DNA of 64,000 nucleotides from Ferrovibrio terrae_A (GTDB taxonomy: Bacteria; Pseudomonadota; Alphaproteobacteria; Ferrovibrionales; Ferrovibrionaceae), in assembly GCF_943372915.1 (NCBI RefSeq), contig NZ_CALSAN010000001.1, positions 231,601 to 295,600 of the forward strand, given 5' to 3'. Below are positions 53,040 to 61,937 of this stretch, in pieces. Numbering within the stretch: the stretch's first letter is position 1; every line of letters starts with the position of its first letter. The notes under the pieces are model-generated. The model worked only from the letters and a program-made list of their open reading frames with translations. It made no database searches and was not told the origin of the DNA. The translations under genes were made by a program, and so were the position numbers.

Positions 53040-55145
53040 ATGCGCCGCCTCTTCTCATGGCTGAAAATCGGCCCCCGGATTTACCTGGTCATCGCCATCA
53101 TGGCCCTGCTCACCACCGGCATTGGCTGGATGGGCATCTACTCGATGGACCGCTACGAAGACCAGAGCAACCAGATGGGTGCACTCAGCGAGCGCGCCCT
53201 GATCAGCGAGCGTGTACTGGCCCGCATCATCAACACCCGCGGCATCACGCTGGAAATCTATGCGGCCGAAGACAGCGAGAAACTGAAGGCGCTCGTCGCG
53301 GCGATGAACACCGAGATCGCCGCCGTCGAGAAAATCCTGACCTACTGGGAAAGCCTGCTGCCGCCGGAAACCCAGAAGACCTTCGGCGAGAGTGTGAAGG
53401 CGCCCCTGCAGGCCTATTTCACCAACCGCCGCGCCATCCTCGCCGCCGTGCAGAGCGATGGCGTTGAAGCCGCCCGCGAAATCGGCCGCGCGCCGGCCGT
53501 GCTGAAGCAGCGCGACGGCGTGATCGAGACCCTGCGCAATGCCGCCGAACGCAATGCCAAGGCGGTCGACACCATGAACGACCAGCTGACCGCGTTCTAC
53601 ACGGTGCAGCGCCCGACCATGATCTGGACCACCGGCATCGGCATTCTGCTCGCCGTGCTGCTGGCTGCCGTGATCGTGATCGTCACCATCACCCGGCCGA
53701 TCACCCGCATCACCAGCACCATGGGCAAGCTGGCCGATGGCGACCTGAGCGTTGCCGTGAACGGCGCCCAGCGCAGCGACGAGATCGGCGCCATGGCCAA
53801 GACCGTGCAGGTGTTCAAGGACAACATGGTGGCCCGCGCCGAGGCCGAGCAGCAGATCGAGTCCCAGCGCCAGCAGCAGGCCGCCGAACGCGACGCGCGC
53901 GAGACGCGCGAACGCGACGCCATCGCCGAGATTTCCGAACTCTGCGACAAGATCGCCAGCGGCGATCTCGACATGCGGCTGAATGAAGCCGACAAGGATG
54001 GTTTCCTGCTGACCATGAGCCAGAAGCTGAATGGCCTGGCCGGCATGCTAAAGACCATGACCGGCGAACTCGACACCATCACCGCGGCGCTCGCCGATGG
54101 CGATGTGACCAAGCATGTCGAGGGCAACTATGCCGGCGTGTTCGGCACGCTGAAGGACAGCGTCAACCGGATGGCCCATACGCTGAAGGATTTCGCCGGC
54201 CGCCTGCGCAATGCCTCCTCGGCGGTGCGCGATGCCTCGGGTGAAATCTCTGCGGGCAGCCAGGATCTGGCCAGCCGCACCGAAAGCCAGGCCGCCTCGA
54301 TCGAGGAGACCGCCGCCTCGATGCATGAGATCACCGCCACCGTGAAGCAGAATGCCGACAATGCCCAGGCCGCCAACCAGCTCGCCACCGTGGCGCGCAG
54401 CACGGCAGAAAAAGGCGGTCGCGTGGTGACCGATGCGGTGACCGCGATGAACGGCATCGAGCAAAGCGCGCAGAAGATCAGCGACATCGTCGGCCTGATC
54501 GACGAGATCGCCTTCCAGACCAACCTGCTGGCACTGAATGCCAGCGTGGAAGCGGCGCGGGCCGGCGAAGCCGGCAAGGGCTTTGCCGTCGTCGCCCAGG
54601 AAGTGCGGGCTCTGGCGCAGCGCTCGGCCTCGGCATCGAAAGACATCAAGGGCCTGATCCAGGAGTCGAATGCGCAGGTGCGCAGCGGCGCCAGCCTGGT
54701 GCAGCAGACCGGCAGCAGCCTGGACGAGATCGTGGGTGCGGTGAAGAAGGTGGCGGATATCGTCGCCGAGATCGCCGCAGCCTCGCGCGAGCAGGCCACT
54801 GGTCTCGACCAGATCAACACGGCGGTCGCCAGCATGGACGAAACCACCCAGCGCAACGGTGCGCTGGTGGAAGAGACCTCGGCGGCAGCCCAGGCGCTGT
54901 CGGGCCAGGCACAGGAACTGGCTGATCTGGTCGGCTTCTTCCGCACCGGTGAAACCACTGTCGCAGCCGCCAGCAACAGCAATGTGGTGGCGGTGAAGCC
55001 GCGTACTGCGGCCAAGGTTGCCGCACCTGCGACACCGCGCCCGGTTGTAAAGCCGGCCGCCCGCGCTAAGTCAGCCCCGGTCGCCATGACTGTATCTGGC
55101 AATACCGCGCTGAAGGCTGACGGCGACACCTGGGAGGAATTCTGA
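53040..55145 (+). CDS. Methyl-accepting chemotaxis protein
   Basis: 701 residues from ATG 53040 (AGGAG 7 bp upstream). TM1 about 14-36, periplasmic four-helix-bundle sensing region 37-190, TM2 about 200-222, HAMP (223-276), then a long coiled signalling domain with the tip 'FQTNLLALNASVEAARAGE' (residues about 491-510). The C-terminus ends ...TWEEF, a CheR/CheB-type tethering pentapeptide like NWETF of Tar/Tsr. CheW is next. Ligand unknown. No kinase CheA in the window. Confidence 0.95.
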   Translation: MRRLFSWLKIGPRIYLVIAIMALLTTGIGWMGIYSMDRYEDQSNQMGALSERALISERVLARIINTRGITLEIYAAEDSEKLKALVAAMNTEIAAVEKILTYWESLLPPETQKTFGESVKAPLQAYFTNRRAILAAVQSDGVEAAREIGRAPAVLKQRDGVIETLRNAAERNAKAVDTMNDQLTAFYTVQRPTMIWTTGIGILLAVLLAAVIVIVTITRPITRITSTMGKLADGDLSVAVNGAQRSDEIGAMAKTVQVFKDNMVARAEAEQQIESQRQQQAAERDARETRERDAIAEISELCDKIASGDLDMRLNEADKDGFLLTMSQKLNGLAGMLKTMTGELDTITAALADGDVTKHVEGNYAGVFGTLKDSVNRMAHTLKDFAGRLRNASSAVRDASGEISAGSQDLASRTESQAASIEETAASMHEITATVKQNADNAQAANQLATVARSTAEKGGRVVTDAVTAMNGIEQSAQKISDIVGLIDEIAFQTNLLALNASVEAARAGEAGKGFAVVAQEVRALAQRSASASKDIKGLIQESNAQVRSGASLVQQTGSSLDEIVGAVKKVADIVAEIAAASREQATGLDQINTAVASMDETTQRNGALVEETSAAAQALSGQAQELADLVGFFRTGETTVAAASNSNVVAVKPRTAAKVAAPATPRPVVKPAARAKSAPVAMTVSGNTALKADGDTWEEF

Positions 55146-55146
55146 G

Positions 55147-55620
55147 ATGAGCAGCGAATATCTGACCTTTGCCATCTCGGGCCAGGATTACGGCGTCGAT
55201 ATCCTGAGCGTGCGCGAGATTCGTGGCTGGACCAAGGAAACGCCACTGCCGAATGCGCCGACCAGCGTGCGCGGTGTGGTCAACCTGCGCGGCGAAGTGG
55301 TGCCGATTTTCGATCTGCGCATCCGGCTGAATGCCGATGCGCCGCCGCCGACCGCCAATCACGTGGTGATCATCGTCGAGGCGCGGGCCGGCGTGTATGG
55401 CCTGCTGGTCGATGCGGTGTCGGATATCGTTTCGCTGGATGAAGCCGAGCTGCAGGCGGTGCCGGATACGGTGGCCGATGCCGAACATGGTTTCCTCACC
55501 GCGCTGGCCGCGCGCGAGGAACGCATGGTGTCGCTGCTCGATCTCGACCGCCTGGTCGAAGGTCGCACGGTGGCTGCACTCAATGCACCCGAGACACCCC
55601 TGCTGGATGCTGCTGCGTAA
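55147..55620 (+). CDS. cheW: Chemotaxis coupling protein CheW
   Basis: 157 residues. Two beta-barrel-like subdomains; 'FAISGQDYGVDILSVREIRGW' and 'GVVNLRGEVVPIFDLRIRL' are the classic CheW segments. It couples the receptor at 53040 to CheA. Start is only 1 bp after the MCP stop, so they are co-translated. Followed by the repeat tract and a terminator. Confidence 0.95.
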   Translation: MSSEYLTFAISGQDYGVDILSVREIRGWTKETPLPNAPTSVRGVVNLRGEVVPIFDLRIRLNADAPPPTANHVVIIVEARAGVYGLLVDAVSDIVSLDEAELQAVPDTVADAEHGFLTALAAREERMVSLLDLDRLVEGRTVAALNAPETPLLDAAA

Positions 55621-55623
55621 CAG

Positions 55624-55679
55624 TACGAGTGAGTAAGAGTATGAGTACCAGTACAGAGTATGAGTAGCGTAAGAGTACA
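55624..55679. repeat. Degenerate GAGTA hexamer repeat
   Basis: About nine imperfect units of NGAGTA or a variant, in phase every 5-7 bp (GAGT, GAGTA, AGAGTA, TGAGTA, CCAGTA, AGAGTA, TGAGTA, GCGTA, AGAGTA). Lies between cheW and the terminator. Not known to me as a named element. Confidence 0.8.
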
Positions 55680-55695
55680 GCATCCACAGAGGCGG

Positions 55696-55726
55696 AAAGG
55701 CGGACGCGCAAGCGTCCGCCTTTTTT
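55696..55726. terminator. Strong intrinsic terminator
   Basis: AAAGGCGGACGC-GCAA-GCGTCCGCCTTT then TTT: a 9-bp GC stem extended by A/T pairs, with a 6-T run. Works for the cheW transcript; the A-run on the other side could also stop leftward transcripts. Confidence 0.92.
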
Positions 55727-55756
55727 CCTGGCCCGGGCTGCTTCACCCGGCCTGTC

Positions 55757-57001
55757 TTATTTCACCCGGAACGGCAGGTTCGCCGTGGCCGCCGCGCCCT
55801 TGCCGTCGCGCACGGTGACGAACAGGCGATAGTTGCCGGGCTGCAGGCCGGTGATGCTGGCGCCTTTCGGACCGGGATCGCGCACCGCCTGCGGAAACAC
55901 CGGCGGCACCGCTTCGGCATCGCCGAAGGTGCGCAGGTCGTTGCTTTCGGCCATCACCTGCCACACCACGCCGACCGGATCGTTGTCGGGATCTTCCACC
56001 GCGATCTCGGCGCGCACGGCCTGGTCCTTGTTCCATTCATTGCCCTGCGGGAAGCGGAACAGCGAGATGCGCGGCGCCCGGTTGCCCTGCGGCGTGTTGC
56101 CGCCCCAGGCCGCCGCCATCGCCTCGGCGGTTCTGGTATATTCGCCACCCTGCAACAACAGGCTGTGCCAGGTTGGCGTCACTTCCTGCTTCTGGCCCCA
56201 GTAGAACACGATCTGGCCCTGCACTTCGGGCTGCAGCGCGGTGAACCAGCGCGACAGCATTGCCGCCTTTTCATCGCTGCTCGGTTCGATCGCCGCGCCC
56301 CAGGGCGTGCGCCTGGCCTGCCACTGGCCGATCGGGCCCATCTCGGTGACGATCAGCGGACCCTTCCAGCCCTGCGCGCGTACGCGGCCGGGCAGCGAGG
56401 GCAGGGAGTCGCCATAGGAATTGACGCCGAGCACCTGGATGCTGGGCGCATGACGGCGCAGGCGCACGATCTTGTCGCCGCCGGCCTCGGCCAGCACCGC
56501 CATGGTCGGGTGATTGGGATCGAGGCGGCGCACGATCTTGGCCGCCTCCTCGATGCCGGTCCAGACCTGGCTGTCATCGGCCAGTTCGGCCTCGACCTCG
56601 TTGCCCAGCGCCCACATCAGCAGGGCGGGATGGTTTTTGTAGCGATTGACGAATTCGGTGAGCTTCTGCAGCTGCGGCCCGACCTGGGCAAGATCGCGGT
56701 AGCTGAAGCCGCGGCGCGGATGTTCCAGCCAGAAGCCGGCGATCACCTTCAGGCCGACCTTCTGCGCCTCGTCCAGCACATAGCCGGTTTCATCGCCATA
56801 GGTGCGTACCGTATTGGCGCCGAGTTGCTTGAGCAGGCCGAAGCGGGTCTGGCCGGCGGCGCCGACCACGGCAAAGGGCTTGCCATCGACCAGCAGGCCG
56901 TCGCGGTCGACCATCACATTGGCAGCGGCGGCGGGGTGCGACGCCAGGAGCGGCGCAATGAAACACAGGGCAAACAGGATGCGGAGCATGGCGTGACTCA
57001 T
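55757..57001 (-). CDS. Secreted glycoside hydrolase (GH2-like TIM barrel)
   Basis: 414 residues from ATG 57001, with GGGG upstream; 56989 is an alternative. Signal peptide ends about residue 27 (AAAANV). TIM barrel: 'GKPFAVVGAAGQTRFGLLKQLGANTVRTYG', 'LLMWALGNEVEAE' with acid/base E135, and 'PLIVTEMGPIGQW' with nucleophile E220. After the barrel (from about 310) there is an Ig-like C-terminal domain, 'DPDNDPVGVVWQVMAE' and 'PGNYRLFVTVRDGKG', typical of a carbohydrate- or peptide-facing module. Likely periplasmic; glycan unknown. Confidence 0.88.
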   Translation of the reverse strand: MSHAMLRILFALCFIAPLLASHPAAAANVMVDRDGLLVDGKPFAVVGAAGQTRFGLLKQLGANTVRTYGDETGYVLDEAQKVGLKVIAGFWLEHPRRGFSYRDLAQVGPQLQKLTEFVNRYKNHPALLMWALGNEVEAELADDSQVWTGIEEAAKIVRRLDPNHPTMAVLAEAGGDKIVRLRRHAPSIQVLGVNSYGDSLPSLPGRVRAQGWKGPLIVTEMGPIGQWQARRTPWGAAIEPSSDEKAAMLSRWFTALQPEVQGQIVFYWGQKQEVTPTWHSLLLQGGEYTRTAEAMAAAWGGNTPQGNRAPRISLFRFPQGNEWNKDQAVRAEIAVEDPDNDPVGVVWQVMAESNDLRTFGDAEAVPPVFPQAVRDPGPKGASITGLQPGNYRLFVTVRDGKGAAATANLPFRVK

Positions 57002-57081
57002 GCCGGGAAGCCCCGGAGCTTGCAAGCGCTTTGAAGCATTCGGGACAATCCCTGTGTGGATAAGCTTGGATGCCGCACCGA

Positions 57082-58701
57082 TCAGTCCGCCGGCGCACCG
57101 ATGCTGGCGGCGGGATCGGCCTTGCGGGCGGCCTGCACCGGGCCGCCGCGCAGGGGTGTCTCGCGCAGGAAGACAATGATGCCCAGCGCCAGGGCGGCAA
57201 TGCCGGCCCCGAGCCAGAACACGGTGTGGAAGGCATCGGTCAGCGCCAGGCCAACGCCATCCCGCAGGGCCGGCGGCGTGGAGGCCAGGGCGGCCGGGCC
57301 GGCGCGCAACAGCTGTGCCGCCGGCTGCGGCCCGAGGGCGGCATGGCCCGGCAGGGCGGCGATCAGCTGGTCGAGGCGGGCGATCAGCACGGCACCGAAC
57401 AGCGCCACGCCGAACGAGCCGCCCATCGAGCGGAAAAACGATACCGAGGCGGTGCCGACGCCAAGATCGCGCTGTTCCACCGAATTCTGCACCGAGATCA
57501 GCATCACCGGCATGAACAGGCCGATGCCGTAGCCCGACAGGCCCATATAGATGCCGGTGAGCCAGAGCGGCGTGGCCGCCGTGATGGTGGCGAGCAGCAG
57601 CATGGCGGCCAGCACCATGCTCATGCCCAGAACGGGGAAATGCTTGTAGCGGCCGGTGCGCGACACCAGCTGGCCGGCGGTGATGGCGCCCATCACACTG
57701 GTGCAGGTGAGCGGAATCAGCATCAGACCGGAATCGCCGGCCGACATCTGGTAGATCATCTGCAGCACCAGCGGCATGAACACCAGGCCGCCGATCATCA
57801 CCATGGCCAGCAGCAGGCTGGCGGTCATGGCGATCATGTAATTGGCGTTGCCGAACAGCCGCGGCGGCAGGATCGCTTCCGGCGCGCGGCGCTCCTGCAC
57901 CACGCTCAGGGCAAACAGCACGATGGCGGCGGCGCCAAGGCCAAGGATCTGTGGCGAGGCCCAGGCAAATTCATTGCCGCCCATGGTGGTAACCAGCAGC
58001 ACGCAGCACACCGCCGAAACGATCAGCACCGCGCCGGCGTAGTCGATCTTGTGGCGCACGCGTTTCACATGCAGACGCTTCAGCGTCTTCTGCGCCACCA
58101 GCAGGGCCGCCAGCCCGAACGGCAGGTTGATCCAGAAGATCCACTGCCAGCCCAGATGCTCGGTGAACAGCCCGCCCAGCACCGGGCCGGCGATGCTGGC
58201 GACCGCAAAGGTGCTGGCGATATAGGCCTGGTAGCGGCCGCGTTCGCGCGGGCTGACCACATCGGCAATGGTGGCATGGGCCATGGCGAGCAGGCCGCCG
58301 CCGCCCAGGCCCTGCAGCGCACGGTATATAACGAGTTCGGTCATGCTCTGGGCCAGGCCGCAGAGCAGCGAGGTGATAAGGAAGATGCCGATGGCGATCT
58401 GCAGCATCAGCTTGCGGCCATAGAGATCCGACAGCTTGCCGTAGATCGGTGTCGCCGCCGTCGAGGTGAGCAGATAGGCCGACACCACCCAGCTGAGATG
58501 CTCGGCCGCCTTCAGGTCGGCGGCGATGCCGGGCAGCGCCGTGGCGACGATCGTCTGCTCCAGCGCGGCGAGGAACATGCCCAGCATCAGGCCCAGGAAA
58601 ATGACGATCTTTTCCTGGTGGCTGAACACCGGCTGACCGTCATCCGGTGACGGTTCGGTGACGGAAGCGGGGATGGGGGCGGAAGCAGGGGGCGGAGACA
58701 T
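57082..58701 (-). CDS. DHA2 family MFS drug efflux transporter
   Basis: 539 residues, about 14 helices (EmrB/QacA type). Starts 'FLGLMLGMFLAALEQTIVATALPGIA', loop 'GKLSDLYGRKLMLQIAIG' (motif A), 'GLGGGGLLAMAHATIADVVSPRERGRY' (motif C-like core GGGGLLAMAHATIADVVS) and a final helix. The upstream palindrome CGTATACG (58779-58786) is a possible TetR/MarR operator. No membrane-fusion partner in the window. Confidence 0.94.
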   Translation of the reverse strand: MSPPPASAPIPASVTEPSPDDGQPVFSHQEKIVIFLGLMLGMFLAALEQTIVATALPGIAADLKAAEHLSWVVSAYLLTSTAATPIYGKLSDLYGRKLMLQIAIGIFLITSLLCGLAQSMTELVIYRALQGLGGGGLLAMAHATIADVVSPRERGRYQAYIASTFAVASIAGPVLGGLFTEHLGWQWIFWINLPFGLAALLVAQKTLKRLHVKRVRHKIDYAGAVLIVSAVCCVLLVTTMGGNEFAWASPQILGLGAAAIVLFALSVVQERRAPEAILPPRLFGNANYMIAMTASLLLAMVMIGGLVFMPLVLQMIYQMSAGDSGLMLIPLTCTSVMGAITAGQLVSRTGRYKHFPVLGMSMVLAAMLLLATITAATPLWLTGIYMGLSGYGIGLFMPVMLISVQNSVEQRDLGVGTASVSFFRSMGGSFGVALFGAVLIARLDQLIAALPGHAALGPQPAAQLLRAGPAALASTPPALRDGVGLALTDAFHTVFWLGAGIAALALGIIVFLRETPLRGGPVQAARKADPAASIGAPAD

Positions 58702-58935
58702 TGTAAATCTTCAGGCCGGGCGATACGCCCCTCTGCAGCCACCGGGGGGCTGCGAGAGGCTGCGGCGCCATAAAAGATCGTATACGTTTTACCTAGACCC
58801 GGGCGGCCGGGCTGGCAAGCCGCCATTTCGCCGCAGCACCCCAAACCATAAGGGAAATTGGTTCGGGTGGCTGCTCTGGTTTGATCGGGGCGCTTCGGCT
58901 AGCTTCCCGCCGTATTGATGGATCGGAGTTGGACC
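58702..58935. promoter_or_regulatory. Divergent promoter region with CGTATACG
   Basis: 234 bp between the DHA2 transporter and UPF0114 genes. AAAAGAT-CGTATACG-TTTTAC (58772-58790) is a short palindrome with flanking A/T runs, placed 78 bp upstream of the efflux start. Confidence 0.5.
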
Positions 58936-59526
58936 ATGCTTTTTCTTGAACGCCTGATCGAACGCACGCTGTTTGCCAGCCGCTGGGTCATGGCGCCCTT
59001 CTATCTGGGCCTGGCGGTGGCGCTGGTGCTGCTGCTGGTCAAGTTCCTGCAGGAGCTGTTCCACACCGTGCCCAGCGTCTTCGCCATGAGCGAGGCGCAG
59101 CTGGTGCTGTCGATCCTGTCGCTGATCGACCTGTCACTGGCCGGCAACCTGCTGCTGCTGGTGATCTTCTCCGGTTACGAGAATTTCGTCTCCAAGATCG
59201 ACAATGCCGACCACAAGGATCGCCCCGAGTGGATGGGCAAGATCGACTATTCCGGCATGAAGCTGAAACTGGTGGCCAGCATCGTCGCCATCTCCGCCAT
59301 CCAGCTGCTGCGCGCCTTCATGAATATCGAGGAGCGCGACAATATTGAACTCGCCTGGCTGGTCGGCATCCACCTCACCTTCGTGGTATCGGGCGTGCTG
59401 CTGGCTTGGATGGATCGCCTGATCGAATCCTCCGAAGGCCATGGCAAGGATCCACATATCCCGGCCGATACAACGGTGACGGATGGCACGGTGATCGAAC
59501 GCGACACCAAGCACGCGCCAAAGTGA
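58936..59526 (+). CDS. UPF0114 (YqhA-type) membrane protein
   Basis: 196 residues from ATG 58936 (GGAG 7 bp upstream). Helices at about 18-38, 55-78, 115-135 and 140-160. 'LERLIERTLFASRWVMAPFYLGL' is the family start and 'VIFSGYENFVSKID' a family motif (TIGR00645). Function unknown. Followed 10 bp later by the lipoprotein gene on the same strand. Confidence 0.92.
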   Translation: MLFLERLIERTLFASRWVMAPFYLGLAVALVLLLVKFLQELFHTVPSVFAMSEAQLVLSILSLIDLSLAGNLLLLVIFSGYENFVSKIDNADHKDRPEWMGKIDYSGMKLKLVASIVAISAIQLLRAFMNIEERDNIELAWLVGIHLTFVVSGVLLAWMDRLIESSEGHGKDPHIPADTTVTDGTVIERDTKHAPK

Positions 59527-59536
59527 AGTCCGCGGG

Positions 59537-60676
59537 ATGAGCCGGTTGCGTCATCCCGTCCTGCTTCCCGTGCTGCTGCTGGCCGGCCTGTTCCTGACAG
59601 GCTGTGCCGGCGATCCCTTTGCCGATTACGCACCGCTGGATGCCGCCAGCATCCAGCGGCCATATCCGGGGCCGGTGCCGCAGACCGACCGCAGCGGCGG
59701 GCTGCTGCAGCGGTTTGACCAGGCGCGCTCCTTCTTCCCGCTGGCCCTGAGCGGCGCGCTGGTCGATTACAATCGTGGTGCACCCAACGCGCCCGGGGCG
59801 CGCGGCTTCAACGCCGCCTTCCTCGCCAACTTCAATGCCGTCACCGCCGATCCGGAACAGCCGCTGGATACGCAGCTGGCCGCCGCCGATGGTTCGCACC
59901 TGATGCTGTTGCGCGCGCGACCTGACAGCTGGGGGGAGCTGCACCACGCCGCCCTGCTGGATGCCAGCGATGTGGTGCTGATTGCCATGCCGCGTGACGC
60001 GCTGGCCGGTGATGCCTTTGCGCAGACCGCGAAGCACCAGATGGCCAGACCGGTCTGGGCCCTGCTGCCGGCCAGTGCGCGCGTCGGCAATGGCGAAACC
60101 CTGCCCGATCCCGATGAGGCGCGCCTGCTGGCCTTCTCGGCACTGCTGGGCGGTGCCACCGGCATCGTCTGGCAGGGTGAAGACAATTACGTGGCGCGCA
60201 GTGCCGGCTGGCTCGGCATCGCGCCGGCACCGCAGCTGGATTACGGCATCCAGACCGGCGGCCATGCACCGCTGCGGGCAACGCCGGGCGATGTGGCGGC
60301 ATCGCGCCGGCTGTGGGATGCCGTGACGCAGCTCAACCGCCGCATCAGCCGCATCGCCCCCGCCCTGCTGCAGCCCGATGCCGCCGAACCCTACAGCATC
60401 GCCACGCGGATCGAGCCGCCCGCCGCCACCGGCGCACGACCGCCGCTGCCGCAACTGCGCAGCCTGCTGAAGCCACATGACGGCGGCCTGCTGCTGATCG
60501 TGCTGAATGCCGGCACAGCCGAGGCGGATTTCCGCATTGGTTTTGCGCGCGCGATCCGCAGCCTGACGCGCTTCGACGAGGGCGATGCTGTCGCGCAGGA
60601 TGCCGCACGCGGCATCTTCCGCGACAGCATCGCGCCGCGCGGCGTGCGACTTTACCGGATCACTCTGGCGCAATAA
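59537..60676 (+). CDS. Predicted lipoprotein, possible glycosidase-like barrel
   Basis: 379 residues. Lipobox LTGC with C23. The body has repeated beta/alpha segments, e.g. 'SDVVLIAMPRDALAG', 'RPVWALLPASARVGNG' and 'GATGIVWQGEDNYVARSAGW'. The last part, 'GLLLIVLNAGTAEADFRIGFA', is like the beta-sandwich of glycosidases. This is suggestive only; no catalytic pair was proven. Outer-membrane or periplasmic lipid-anchored. Its end overlaps the ferredoxin-like gene by 17 bp. Confidence 0.75.
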   Translation: MSRLRHPVLLPVLLLAGLFLTGCAGDPFADYAPLDAASIQRPYPGPVPQTDRSGGLLQRFDQARSFFPLALSGALVDYNRGAPNAPGARGFNAAFLANFNAVTADPEQPLDTQLAAADGSHLMLLRARPDSWGELHHAALLDASDVVLIAMPRDALAGDAFAQTAKHQMARPVWALLPASARVGNGETLPDPDEARLLAFSALLGGATGIVWQGEDNYVARSAGWLGIAPAPQLDYGIQTGGHAPLRATPGDVAASRRLWDAVTQLNRRISRIAPALLQPDAAEPYSIATRIEPPAATGARPPLPQLRSLLKPHDGGLLLIVLNAGTAEADFRIGFARAIRSLTRFDEGDAVAQDAARGIFRDSIAPRGVRLYRITLAQ

Positions 60677-60968
60677 GCGCGGTCAGCGCCGCAACGGCAT
60701 CGTGGCCCTTGCCGGTGACCACATGGCTCTGCGCCGGCTGGGCAGCACCGGTGATGGTGACGGCGACGCCGCGCTTGGGACAGATGCCGAGGCAGCGCAC
60801 GCGGGCGACGCGCACATCCTTCTTATGGCCGGCCGCTTTCATCGCGTCCTTCAGCCGCTGTGCGAGATCGACGCCATGGCCGCCCTCGCATTCGGAGCAG
60901 ACCAGCACCAGGGCGGTCGACCAGGGCTGTTCAGCCGGCTGCAGGACAGATTTTTCAGAAGATGACAT
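60660..60968 (-). CDS. DUF1636 / thioredoxin-fold ferredoxin-like protein
   Basis: 102 residues from ATG 60968 (60989 is possible). Cysteines: CSEC at the start and 'RCLGICPKRG' later, the four-Cys set used for a 2Fe-2S cluster in thioredoxin-like ferredoxins. 'GVAVTITGAAQPAQSHVVTG' is the last strand pair. Cobalt or metal-related predicted protein (DUF1636). It is convergent with the lipoprotein gene. Confidence 0.85.
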   Translation of the reverse strand: MSSSEKSVLQPAEQPWSTALVLVCSECEGGHGVDLAQRLKDAMKAAGHKKDVRVARVRCLGICPKRGVAVTITGAAQPAQSHVVTGKGHDAVAALTALIAPE

Positions 60969-61226
60969 GCACGGCCTGCAATCGGACATTTTGTAACGCT
61001 GGGCCGCTTCACATAGGGCCCGGCCAAGCTTCGCACAAGCCGGCCAGCGAAAAAGCCCGGATTGCCCGGCCGGATGCAAAACTGTGACGAATTTACCATG
61101 GCCACGCTTGCCGCGATGCTGCCCAGGCAATGCCACGATTCCGCCTTGTATCGAGCCCTAGTTACAAGCGCCCGCCTGGCTGCAACAGGGCGGCCGATGT
61201 TTCGTCACACTTGCAGGAGTATCATC

Positions 61227-61874
61227 ATGACCCGCTTTGCTTCTGCCGCGCTTGCGGCCACCTTGCTGTCCACCACCGCGCTGGCGCTGCCGGCCTTCGC
61301 CCAGGACAAGCCCGACACCACCACGCTGAAGCCCGGTGCCTATGCCGGCTTCACCGGCGGCTATCTGATGACACCGGATACCGACCGCGATGGCGGGGCG
61401 CATCTGGAACGCGATAACGGCTATTCCTTTGCCGGCCAGTATGGCTATCGCCTGCCGAACAACCTGCGCCTGGAAGCCGAACTCGGCTACGGCAGCATCG
61501 ACAACGACAGCTACCATGCCAATGGCGGCCGCAGTGCCGTGCGCGGCGATACCGACCAGTATTCGCTGACCGGCGCCGCCTATTACGACTTCGCCACCGG
61601 CACGCCGCTGACGCCCTATGCCGGCGCCGGCGCCGGCCTGATGCACCAGCGTTTCGATCGCCCGGCTGTGACAGCCAACGGTTCGACACTGCCGGGTAAC
61701 AGCGACAGCAGCACCGATCTCACCGCCTTCGGCGAAGTCGGTGTCGGCTACAAGCTGGCCAGCAGCCTGGAGATCGTGCCGAGCTATCGCTACCAGTGGA
61801 TCAACGATGGCGCCAATGGTCTGGACGACAGCACCCAGCATGTCGCCCGGCTCGGCTTCCGCAGCTGGTTCTAA
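61227..61874 (+). CDS. Outer-membrane beta-barrel protein (Omp25/OmpW-like)
   Basis: 215 residues from ATG 61227 (AGGAG 8 bp upstream). Sec signal 1-25 (AFAQ). About eight antiparallel beta strands, e.g. 'PGAYAGFTGGYLM', 'SFAGQYGYRLPNNLRLEAELGYG', 'EIVPSYRYQWIN' and C-terminal 'ARLGFRSWF' ending in Phe, as Bam-inserted proteins do. Alphaproteobacterial Omp25-type porin-like family. Function: outer membrane, unknown. Confidence 0.92.
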   Translation: MTRFASAALAATLLSTTALALPAFAQDKPDTTTLKPGAYAGFTGGYLMTPDTDRDGGAHLERDNGYSFAGQYGYRLPNNLRLEAELGYGSIDNDSYHANGGRSAVRGDTDQYSLTGAAYYDFATGTPLTPYAGAGAGLMHQRFDRPAVTANGSTLPGNSDSSTDLTAFGEVGVGYKLASSLEIVPSYRYQWINDGANGLDDSTQHVARLGFRSWF

Positions 61875-61882
61875 ACGGCAAA

Positions 61883-61937
61883 GCTGCCGCTGGACCTTCC
61901 GCCGTACATCCGGTGGGGCGGAGGGTCTAGCGGCAGC
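61883..61937. terminator. Long inverted repeat between omp and merR genes
   Basis: 21-bp arms (61883-61903 and 61917-61937) with two G-T-type mismatches and a 13-nt loop. The second arm covers the last codons and stop of the MerR gene, so it may end both convergent transcripts. No T-run. Confidence 0.75.
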
